Assembly (NCBI RefSeq): GCF_000379665.1
Contig: NZ_KB903359.1
Location: 783,475-847,474, forward strand
DNA length: 64,000 bases
Direction of reading: 5' to 3'
Source: Butyricimonas synergistica DSM 23225
GTDB taxonomy: Bacteria > Bacteroidota > Bacteroidia > Bacteroidales > Marinifilaceae
Shown: positions 52,431-59,817 of the stretch, one piece after another
Numbering within the stretch: the stretch's first letter is position 1
Layout of the letters: every line of letters starts with the position of its first letter
The notes under the pieces: model-generated
What the model saw: the letters and a program-made list of their open reading frames with translations, nothing else
Told to the model about the DNA's origin: nothing
The model's database searches: none
Program-made: the position numbers and the translations under genes

Positions 52431-55394
52431 ATGAAAAATATAGACCTGAACAGAATATACAAGCGCAAGAAAAGCGACCGCGACATCTTCGAGGAACTCA
52501 TGCCCTTCAAAGTAAAGGAGATACTGTTAATCGCCAACTACTACGACGCCTACACCATCGAGCGCGAGGGACAATTCTCCGACAAGATATTCGGCGAGTA
52601 CCTGCAACTGAACCTCTATACCGCCCCCCGCTTCACCTCCGTGGCGAACGAGGAAGCGGCGTTGCAGCAGCTGGCTCGCAAACATTTCGACCTCATTATC
52701 ATCATGGCGGGGCTCGACAAAGAGATGCCCATCACCACGAGCCGCGGCATCAAGCGGCTGTACCCCGACATTCACCAGTTAATGCTCGTCAACAACAACG
52801 CCGACCTCGCCCATTTCCGGCGGATGGAAGCGGAAGTGCGGGAATCCATCGAGCGCGTGTTCGTGTGGAACGGCTCCACGAAAGTATTCCTCGCCATGGC
52901 GAAATACCTCGAGGACAAAATCAACCTCGACGCCGACACGCGGCTCGGCGACGTGCGGGTAATCCTCGTCGTCGAAGACTCCGTGAAATACTATTCCCGC
53001 TACCTGCCCCTCCTCTACACCGAGATCATGACACAGACACAGGCGATCATCGACGAGGAACCGTCCAACGACGAGATGGGGCTTATCCTCAAGATGCGGG
53101 TACGCCCGAAACTGGCACTGGCAAGCACCTTCGAGGATGCCATGGAGATCATCGACCGCTACCGCGACAACATCATCGGCGTCATCTCCGACGTGCGCTA
53201 TCCCCGCCACGGCATAGAGGACGAGAACGCGGGCGTCGACCTCATCCGCCACGTGCAATCGCTCGACAACCGCATTCCCTGCCTGCTGCAAAGCCACGAG
53301 CGGGAGAACGAACACCGCGCAAAGGAAGTAAACGCGACCTTCATAGACAAGAATTCGTTAACGCTGGCAAGAGAAATTCGCAATTTCATCAAAAAGAACC
53401 TCGGCTTCGGCGACTTTATCTTCCGGGACGCCAACGGGCTCCCCATCGATAAGGCGACGTGCATCGAGGAATTCCGCCAGAAACTGATGACCATCCCGGA
53501 CGAGTCGCTGGAATACCACGCCGTCCGGAATGGCATCTCCACGTGGCTCATGGCAAGGGCGGAAATCAACCTCGCCAAAAAACTGCGGCGTTACAGCTTC
53601 AGTTACTTCAAGGATGCCGGGGAAACACGGCGGTTCATCGCCAACGTCTTCGAGGCATCCAAATTGAAAAAACTACGGGGACGCATCATCAACTTCAACC
53701 CCGCGCTAGTCGACTCCAACCGCTACATCACCCGCCTCGGCAAAGGATCGCTCGGCGGCAAGGGGCGCGGGCTGGCGTTCCTCTCCAACTTCATCGAGAA
53801 CGTCTACCTCAAGAAACTCATCCCCGACCTGCGGGTGGCTATACCCAAAACGGCGGTGATCGGCGTCGACGAGTTCGACAACTTCATCGAGAGCAACGAC
53901 CTTTACGACGTCATCTACGCCGACAAACAATACGACCACGTGCTCGGCGCCTTCCGGGCGGCACGCCTGTCCGACAAACTGCGGGGCACACTGCGTGAAT
54001 ACCTGCGGGTGATGACCAAACCGCTGGCGGTACACTCCTCCGGGTTGTTCGAGGACTCGCTCAACCAGCCCTTCGCGGGCGTGTACTCCACCTACCTCGT
54101 GCCCAACAACCACCCCGACTTCGAACGGCGCGTGCGGGACGTCGAGGACGCCATCAAGCTGGTGTACGCCTCCATCTTCTCGCCCGAATCGCGGGCGTAC
54201 TTCAACGCCATCGACTACATGATCGAGGAAGAGAAAATGGCGGTTATCCTGCAAGAAGTCATCGGCAACGAGCACAACGGGCGCTACTACCCCGAGATCA
54301 GCGGCGTGGCGCAATCGTACAACTTCTACCCCTTCTCCTACATCCAGCCGGAGGACGGGTTCGCCGTCACCGCCATCGGGCTCGGCGCCTACGTCGTGGG
54401 CGGCGAACGGACGCACCGTTTCAGTCCCGCCTACCCGAAACTCCAACTGGCATCGACACAGGACAAGATAAAGTCGTCACAACGCTATTTCTACGCCATC
54501 GACCTCGAGCGGCAGGATTACGACCTCTACAACGACGGCGAGAACGCCGCCATAAAAGCCTACGACGTGGCGGAAGCCGAACGGGACGGCACGCTTGAAT
54601 ACACCGCCTCCGTCTACGACTTCATGAACGACCGCGTCACCTACGACTTCTCCACGCGTGGACCCCGCGTCATCGACTTCTCCAAGATACTGCAATACGA
54701 CTATTTCCCGCTGGCTCCCACGCTGGAAACCCTGCTCGACATCTTCTCGCGAGCCCTCGGGTCGCCCGTGGAACTCGAGTTTTCCGTCAACTTCGAGAAC
54801 GGCAAACCCGTGTTCTACCTCCTGCAAATCAAACCGCTCATCAAAAACGAGTATAACATAGACATCGAAACCGCTTCCATCGACGCCGAACACGTCCTCT
54901 TGCGTGCCGACAAGGGCATGGGCAACGGCAAACTGCAATACATTCGCGACGTCGTGTACGTCGACCCTGCCAAGTTCGACCGCCTGCGCACGGAAGAAAT
55001 CGCCGAAGAAATCAAGCGCCACAACGCCACGGTCGCCCTCGAGGGCGAGAAATACCTGCTTATCGGTCCCGGTCGCTGGGGAACCCGCGACCCGCTGACG
55101 GGCATCCCCGTGCAATGGTCGGACATCGCCAACGCCAAAGTCATCGTCGAACAGGGACTGCCCGACTTTCCCCTCGACGCCTCGCTCGGTTCGCACTTCT
55201 TCCACAACGTCACGTCGATGAACGTCGGCTACTTCGCCATCCCCTTCCAGGACGGGAACGCCTTCATCAACTTCGACGTCCTCGCCCGGCAGGAAGTCAT
55301 CGAGGAATTCAAGTACTCCCGCCACGTGCGTTTCAAAGCCCCCCTCACCGTGTGGATGGACGGCAAGAAACAAACGTCGGTAATCACGTATTAA
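52431..55394 (+). CDS. PEP/pyruvate-binding protein with N-terminal receiver-like domains
   Basis: A 987-residue protein. Residues about 25-135 and 170-320 resemble response-regulator receivers (VILVVEDSVKYYSRY and NIIGVISDVRYPRHGIEDENAGVDLIRHVQS, with the acceptor Asp in VISDVRYP). Residues about 420-800 are a PPDK N-terminal nucleotide-binding domain (GKGSLGGKGRGLAFLSNF; AVHSSGLFEDSLNQPFAGVYSTY). The usual phospho-His swivelling domain and PEP-utilising barrel are not evident, and the R of the canonical 'RSS' is a His here. Catalysis is therefore uncertain; a regulatory or partial ATP-grasp role is possible. Monocistronic. Confidence 0.8.
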   Translation: MKNIDLNRIYKRKKSDRDIFEELMPFKVKEILLIANYYDAYTIEREGQFSDKIFGEYLQLNLYTAPRFTSVANEEAALQQLARKHFDLIIIMAGLDKEMPITTSRGIKRLYPDIHQLMLVNNNADLAHFRRMEAEVRESIERVFVWNGSTKVFLAMAKYLEDKINLDADTRLGDVRVILVVEDSVKYYSRYLPLLYTEIMTQTQAIIDEEPSNDEMGLILKMRVRPKLALASTFEDAMEIIDRYRDNIIGVISDVRYPRHGIEDENAGVDLIRHVQSLDNRIPCLLQSHERENEHRAKEVNATFIDKNSLTLAREIRNFIKKNLGFGDFIFRDANGLPIDKATCIEEFRQKLMTIPDESLEYHAVRNGISTWLMARAEINLAKKLRRYSFSYFKDAGETRRFIANVFEASKLKKLRGRIINFNPALVDSNRYITRLGKGSLGGKGRGLAFLSNFIENVYLKKLIPDLRVAIPKTAVIGVDEFDNFIESNDLYDVIYADKQYDHVLGAFRAARLSDKLRGTLREYLRVMTKPLAVHSSGLFEDSLNQPFAGVYSTYLVPNNHPDFERRVRDVEDAIKLVYASIFSPESRAYFNAIDYMIEEEKMAVILQEVIGNEHNGRYYPEISGVAQSYNFYPFSYIQPEDGFAVTAIGLGAYVVGGERTHRFSPAYPKLQLASTQDKIKSSQRYFYAIDLERQDYDLYNDGENAAIKAYDVAEAERDGTLEYTASVYDFMNDRVTYDFSTRGPRVIDFSKILQYDYFPLAPTLETLLDIFSRALGSPVELEFSVNFENGKPVFYLLQIKPLIKNEYNIDIETASIDAEHVLLRADKGMGNGKLQYIRDVVYVDPAKFDRLRTEEIAEEIKRHNATVALEGEKYLLIGPGRWGTRDPLTGIPVQWSDIANAKVIVEQGLPDFPLDASLGSHFFHNVTSMNVGYFAIPFQDGNAFINFDVLARQEVIEEFKYSRHVRFKAPLTVWMDGKKQTSVITY

Positions 55395-55404
55395 TTGAAA
55401 ATTA

Positions 55405-56106
55405 TTACACCTCCTCGTCCATCCCCTCGCGGGCGCGGAAATAAAGGGAGCGTGAAGAATCCGACCTGTCGGGGCGCGTGAAAAACGGGTAAATATGCAC
55501 CACCTCGTCCCCGGGCAACGCCTCCCCGTCAAACCCCTTGCCGGGGAGCGTGAACTCCACCCGTCCGTCGGCGCGCGTGGCGCCCGTGTCCACGATCACC
55601 TGCGGCGCGTTGGCGTACGAGTGGTAAAAATACCCGATCATCAACCGGTCTGTCCCGCGGTTCGCCCGCCGGTGACACCTGTCCTCCCACTCCAGCATCA
55701 CCGTCCACCCCTGCCGCGACAAGCGCGTGTACAACGGGTTCGCCAGCCATCCCAGGCTGAACACGAACGCCCGGAAGTTCCTCACCCCGTTCACGTCGCA
55801 GCACGAGTTATTGAGCTTGTTGCAAAGAATCCAGCCCGTGATCGTCAATTTACGGGCGAAACTGTTCCACGTCTCCCACTCCCCCAGTTGCCGGAACAAC
55901 GCCTTCAGCGTGAACACCACGGTGGTGAACAGCGCCTCCTGTTCCTTGTGCTCGTCCGTTTCCCGTTCCTTAGCCTCGGCTTTCTCTTGCGCCGACCTCG
56001 GGCGTTTGCTCGCGCAACGGCATTCCACGCCGTTTTTCAAGTAACGGGTTTCCCCGTTGATCGAGTACTTGTTCCTCGGTTTTTTACCGGATTCCAAATC
56101 TTCCAT
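55405..56106 (-). CDS. DUF6266-like protein, type A (second copy)
   Basis: A 233-residue protein from MEDLESGKKPRNKYSINGET. The start at 56106 is chosen because it aligns with the type A paralogue at 10150 (both begin MED...PR.KY..(N/D)G.T.Y...G..C). Shared segments: IGYFYHSYANAPQVI with VGYFYESRPDSPQLV, and a short F/R-rich C-terminal strand (FFTRPDRSDSSRSLYF). An extra Glu/Lys-rich segment (QEKAEAKERETDEHKEQEA) is inserted after the N-terminal part, and several Cys occur (NNSCCDVN). Function unknown. Convergent with 52431-55394, 10 bases apart. Confidence 0.6.
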   Translation of the reverse strand: MEDLESGKKPRNKYSINGETRYLKNGVECRCASKRPRSAQEKAEAKERETDEHKEQEALFTTVVFTLKALFRQLGEWETWNSFARKLTITGWILCNKLNNSCCDVNGVRNFRAFVFSLGWLANPLYTRLSRQGWTVMLEWEDRCHRRANRGTDRLMIGYFYHSYANAPQVIVDTGATRADGRVEFTLPGKGFDGEALPGDEVVHIYPFFTRPDRSDSSRSLYFRAREGMDEEV

Positions 56107-56410
56107 GACACCTTCTTTTAAATTAAACATACGGGGCTCCGTCCTCCCCGCCATCACGGTCCGCCCCACCTTCACTCCAGATCCAAAGTAAATTTACAAA
56201 ATTATTCTTATATTCCATAATATATCCCTACCCTTAATGGGGAACTTATGGGGAAGTTATGGGGAAGTTGCACGGGGAATACCGAATACACCCCCCGGCT
56301 ACACCGCCGCTACCCCGCGTGAACAAAGGGAAACGCCCCGTTCGGGAAGTGGTAGCGGGAGAGTGTAGTTAAAGTTATTAAAATAATCTTAAAAATAATC
56401 TTAGTTTTAT
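56107..56410. other. Divergent intergenic region of second DUF6266-like pair (repeat-side part)
   Basis: No gene. It contains the 11-nt repeat array described separately and a GC-rich stretch (56276-56360) with no motif I can name. Confidence 0.5.
56233..56265. repeat. Three tandem 11-nt units (TTATGGGGAAG type)
   Basis: Units at 56233-56243 (TAATGGGGAAC), 56244-56254 and 56255-56265 (both TTATGGGGAAG), followed by a partial fourth. The period and the AACTTAT/AAGTTAT junctions match the array of the first pair although the second half of each unit differs. A candidate operator for both divergent genes. Confidence 0.75.
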
Positions 56411-56441
56411 TTTGTTTTCATGAATAAAGGTCATACCTTTG
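56411..56441 (+). promoter_or_regulatory. Full -33/-7 promoter of type B gene (second pair)
   Basis: TTTG at 56411-56414 and TACCTTTG at 56434-56441 with 19 bases between, an ideal Bacteroidetes promoter. The 50-base leader contains a CCTCCC/GGGAGG hairpin. Confidence 0.7.
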
Positions 56442-56502
56442 TTGAAGCCTCCCACGGAGAGTGACGGGAGGTCTTCGGATTTACTAACTAAAACCTATCA
56501 TT

Positions 56503-57204
56503 ATGCCGAAACTGAGATACACGGGAATGATCAAGAAAAGCGGGAGCTCGGCAAACGAGACTTTCGCCACGATCTCCAGCGGGGAGATCATCTCTAAAGC
56601 CAAAAGCCAGAAAAAACCGGTGCTGAATGCCGAGCAAAAAGCGAACGTCTCGGGCTTCACGGAACTCGTGCCGCTCACGCGCGACCTCAAGCGGGTGTTC
56701 CGCGAGAGCTTCCCGCCGGACAGCAAGGGCACCAAGTGGAGCAACCGCTTCACGAGCCTGAACAAGAAAAGCAAGGAAGTGGTCACCACCACGAAGAACG
56801 ATCCCGACGTGGAGGTCGACCCACGGAAACACGCCCCCGAGGAATTCACCAGCGTCATCGCATGGGAGAAGCTCATCATGGCGGAAGGCCCGCTCTGGAC
56901 GCCCACCGTGGCGGTAGAGCGCTTGACAACGGAAGGCGAGACGTACAAGCTGGTTTTTAGCCAAGAATCGAACATCTTCGAGGGCGCGTACGCCTACTCG
57001 AACGACAAGGTGTTCGCCATCGTCTACCACCCGGAAACGCATTTCAACCTGCTCGTCAAATTGAGGAACAGGGGCGAGTCGGGCAGCACGACCACGGTAA
57101 TCCCCGGAATCATCCCCGCAGAAGAACTGAAAATCTACTCTTTCGCGAAGACCGCCGACGGGAAAACCACCTCCAACTCCACCTTCCTCGCGATCGGGAA
57201 TTAA
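56503..57204 (+). CDS. DUF6266-like protein, type B (second copy)
   Basis: A 233-residue protein, MPKLRYTGMIKKSGSSANET..., without signal peptide. Its C-terminal half (IAWEKLIMAEGPL, SNDKVFAIVYHPETHFNLL, GESGSTTTVIPG, SFAKTADGKTTSNSTFL) parallels the type B gene at 8928-9779; the N-terminal half (SQKKPVLNAEQKANVSGFTE) is only weakly similar. Matches the general DUF6266 architecture. It lacks the C-terminal coil of the first copy and no small charged gene follows. Function unknown. Confidence 0.6.
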   Translation: MPKLRYTGMIKKSGSSANETFATISSGEIISKAKSQKKPVLNAEQKANVSGFTELVPLTRDLKRVFRESFPPDSKGTKWSNRFTSLNKKSKEVVTTTKNDPDVEVDPRKHAPEEFTSVIAWEKLIMAEGPLWTPTVAVERLTTEGETYKLVFSQESNIFEGAYAYSNDKVFAIVYHPETHFNLLVKLRNRGESGSTTTVIPGIIPAEELKIYSFAKTADGKTTSNSTFLAIGN

Positions 57205-57209
57205 AAATT

Positions 57210-57248
57210 GAACCGAAGGTTCTGGTCAAAGGTCCGAACCTTCGGTTC
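57210..57248. terminator. Hairpin after type B gene, related to the palindromic repeats
   Basis: GAACCGAAGGTTC (57210-57222) pairs perfectly with 57236-57248 (13 bp), followed by GGACTTTTCCG. The stem sequence recurs in the flanks of elements A and B. Confidence 0.65.
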
Positions 57249-57276
57249 GGACTTTTCCGATTATCAATTATTTCCG

Positions 57277-57284
57277 TATCTTTG
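57277..57284 (+). promoter_or_regulatory. -7 box (TATCTTTG) of mscS-like gene
   Basis: Exact consensus 35 bases before the ATG at 57320. Confidence 0.55.
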
Positions 57285-57319
57285 TCGGCGTGCGCGAAAC
57301 CAACTAAAAACAATTCACC

Positions 57320-58549
57320 ATGACAATTAAAAACTACATCGACGCCGGGTTGCAACATTTCGGTATCCTATCGGAAGGATTGGCTGACCTGATCTATTTC
57401 CTAGCACTGGTTGCCATTATCGGCATTATCACGTGGATCATCCACCTGCTGACACGCCGCTGGCTGGCACGTGTCGTGCTGAAACTGACGCGACGGACAG
57501 CCACGAACTGGGATGACCTGATGTTCGACCAGCATTTCTTCAACTGCCTCGGGATGCTGATCTCCCCCATCGCCATACAGGTTATATTCAAGGAATGCGA
57601 GTGGACGGAATTTGCTTTCCTCATGAAAATGCTCAACGTCTGGATCGTGATTTCCGCACTGCTCATCGTGTCGAGCGTGCTGGACGGTATCAACCGGATA
57701 TACGAGAGCTATCCCGTGTCGAAGAACCGCCCGATCAAGGTGTTTATACAAGTCATCAAGATATTCTTCTACTGTGCCGTTATTATCATCGTGATCAGTA
57801 TCCTGATCGACAAAGACCCACTGGCGCTGCTCGCCGGGCTGGGAGCCGTGTCGGCGGTGCTGATGCTGGTGTTCAAGGACTCCATCCTCGGGTTTGTCGC
57901 CGGGATACAGCTGATGTCCAACCGGATGGTGAATATCGGCGACTGGATCGTGATGCCCAGCAGCAATGCCGACGGCGACGTGATCGAGATCAACCTCACC
58001 ACGGTGAAGGTGCAGAACTGGGACAAGACGATCTCCACGATCCCCACGTACAAGCTGGTGTCCGAGTCGTTCACCAACTGGCGGGGAATGCAGGAATCCG
58101 GCGGACGGCGCATCAAACGCTCCGTGAATATCGACATCTATTCCGTGCATTACCTCACGGACGAGGACGTGGAGAACCTGAAACAATCGTCCCTCCTGAA
58201 AGCTTATATTGAGAACAAGCAGCAAGAGATACGGGAATACAATGCCAACGTGGAGAACCCGCTCGACAAACGCCGGCTGACGAACCTCGGCACGTTCCGC
58301 GAATACATGGAAGCGTGGCTTGCCGCCAACCCGAATATCAATCTCGAGATGACGCATATGGTGCGCCAGCTGCAACCCACCCCGACGGGCATCCCGCTGG
58401 AAATATACTGTTTCTCGGCAAATAAACAATGGGTGAGTTACGAGCGGATACAATCCGATATCTTCGACCACCTGTTCGCCATCCTCCCGCTTTTTAAACT
58501 AAAGGTGTTCCAGTACCCGACGAATATGGAGTGGATGGAAGGGAGGTAG
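57320..58549 (+). CDS. MscS-family mechanosensitive channel (YbdG-like)
   Basis: A 409-residue protein with five hydrophobic helices. The pore helix and beta domain are recognised in AGLGAVSAVLMLVFKDSILGFVAGIQLMSNRMVNIGDWIVMPSSNADGDVIEINLTTVKVQNWDKTISTIPTYKLVSESFTNW. The 'KD...GF.AGIQL' and 'NGDVIEI...V...DKT...IPTY' pattern and long C-terminal domain fit the YbdG branch. Protects against hypo-osmotic shock. Element B begins immediately after its stop. Confidence 0.93.
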   Translation: MTIKNYIDAGLQHFGILSEGLADLIYFLALVAIIGIITWIIHLLTRRWLARVVLKLTRRTATNWDDLMFDQHFFNCLGMLISPIAIQVIFKECEWTEFAFLMKMLNVWIVISALLIVSSVLDGINRIYESYPVSKNRPIKVFIQVIKIFFYCAVIIIVISILIDKDPLALLAGLGAVSAVLMLVFKDSILGFVAGIQLMSNRMVNIGDWIVMPSSNADGDVIEINLTTVKVQNWDKTISTIPTYKLVSESFTNWRGMQESGGRRIKRSVNIDIYSVHYLTDEDVENLKQSSLLKAYIENKQQEIREYNANVENPLDKRRLTNLGTFREYMEAWLAANPNINLEMTHMVRQLQPTPTGIPLEIYCFSANKQWVSYERIQSDIFDHLFAILPLFKLKVFQYPTNMEWMEGR

Positions 58550-58740
58550 AACCGAAGGTTCTGGTCGAAGGTCTGTAAAGTCGAACCTTCGGTTCTAGTC
58601 GAAAGTCCGTAAGGTCCGTAAAGTCCAAAGGTCCATGGACCCTGCGGGCGCTTTATCTATGGCAGCTGGAGCTGCCGGTAAACTCTGTCCGAAGGACACC
58701 CGGGACTTTCGACCTTACGGACTTTACGGACCTTACGGAC
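58550..58740. repeat. Long palindromic intergenic element, copy B
   Basis: The 22-nt arm at 58602-58623 has an exact inverted copy at 58719-58740, enclosing a core (58627-58706) nearly identical to copy A at 50106-50184. The left flank contains GAACCGAAGGTTCTGGTCG and its inverse, as seen after 57204. The right arm ends one base before the stop codon of the convergent DUF1963 gene. No ORF. Its foldback could terminate transcription from both sides. Confidence 0.85.
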
Positions 58741-59769
58741 CTAATAGCAATCCCAATTATACAACACCCCGCTAAAGTCGCGGGCGGCGAGATCGTCGGG
58801 GCGGATGAAGAAGTTGCACACGCCACGGTCGCCCCACATGATGCCGTTCTCGTCGTCGGAGTCGAGCTGGAAAAGCAGGACGGTATGCTCCTGAAAGTTC
58901 TGGTCGTACTCGCGGGGGTCGAGTTGCGTGAAGGAGGGGTAGCCGCCCACGCGGTGGCCTTCCACCTCGGTGTGGGCATACACGCCGTCGAGCACCGACT
59001 CGTCTACCCGGTCGAGGTTGGGAACCGTGGCGTCCGGGTGGGTCTGGTTGTAGATGTCCAACAGTAACTTCTCGAAACGGAAATCCCAAAGGGTCATTGG
59101 CATGGAATCCTTCTCGAAGGTCAGCTTTCTTTCCCCGGACACGGGGAAACTGTCGCCCGGGACGGTTTCGGGCACGTCGGGGAGCAGGGCGGACGGGTCC
59201 TCCGTCACGCGCTCGTGGTAAATGACCCGGAATCCTTTCTGGTCGGCACGGTTCTCGAAGTTCAAACCGTAGGTGTCATCGCCACTGACGTAGAATTGCA
59301 ATATGCCTTCGCGGGGAAAACCCTCGAGGGCGGGCATCTCGGCAAAGTTCAACTGGGCGAGGAAGCGCAACGGTTTCTTCTCCCGCGCTTCGGGAGCCTC
59401 CCCGGGAGCCGGGACATCGGACCGGGAGCCGCTGCCGGTAGCCACTTCCGGGTTTTCCACCGACGGTTGTCCGGAACCCGCGAGCAGCACATCCAGCGCC
59501 GCCACCGGCTGTTGCACGGGCGCCGCGGCGGCGGCTTCCGGCGTTGCCGCCAGCCGGGTTTCGTCACAAGGATACTCGAAGCCCCGCGGCATGTAAGGGA
59601 GCCCCCCTATCTTGCTGTTCCAAGGCATCGTCTTTTCTTCCACGGGGATGACCCGCGCGTAGTCTGTCGTTGTTCGCTCGCAAATGACTTTCAGCATCTT
59701 GTCCGCCGAAGTTTCTTTCTTCTCGCCGTCATTACTGCCACCACCGAATATTTTTGATAAAAATCCCAT
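58741..59769 (-). CDS. DUF1963 (YwqG-like) family protein
   Basis: A 342-residue protein. DUF1963 hallmarks: KIGGLPYMPRGFEYPCDE near the N-terminus, PLRFLAQLNFAEMPALEGFP, GILQFYVSGDDTYG and the C-terminal LLFQLDSDDENGIMWGDRGVCNFFI. A Pro/Ala/Glu/Gly-rich insert at about residues 70-130 (EAAAAAPVQQPVAALDVL... SGSRSDVPAPGEAPEAREK) is unusual and likely disordered. ATG at 59769 preferred to a GTG two codons earlier. Function of the family is unknown; the WD-repeat-like beta fold may bind proteins. Confidence 0.88.
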   Translation of the reverse strand: MGFLSKIFGGGSNDGEKKETSADKMLKVICERTTTDYARVIPVEEKTMPWNSKIGGLPYMPRGFEYPCDETRLAATPEAAAAAPVQQPVAALDVLLAGSGQPSVENPEVATGSGSRSDVPAPGEAPEAREKKPLRFLAQLNFAEMPALEGFPREGILQFYVSGDDTYGLNFENRADQKGFRVIYHERVTEDPSALLPDVPETVPGDSFPVSGERKLTFEKDSMPMTLWDFRFEKLLLDIYNQTHPDATVPNLDRVDESVLDGVYAHTEVEGHRVGGYPSFTQLDPREYDQNFQEHTVLLFQLDSDDENGIMWGDRGVCNFFIRPDDLAARDFSGVLYNWDCY

Positions 59770-59817
59770 AATCACGTTTTTATTTAATTACACGTCAAAA
59801 GTACGAAATTAATTGGA

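Noticed and set aside
52376-53452. 358-codon ORF overlapping the PEP/pyruvate-binding gene
   Set aside because: Arg/His-rich shadow frame; the frame starting at 52431 has clear domains.
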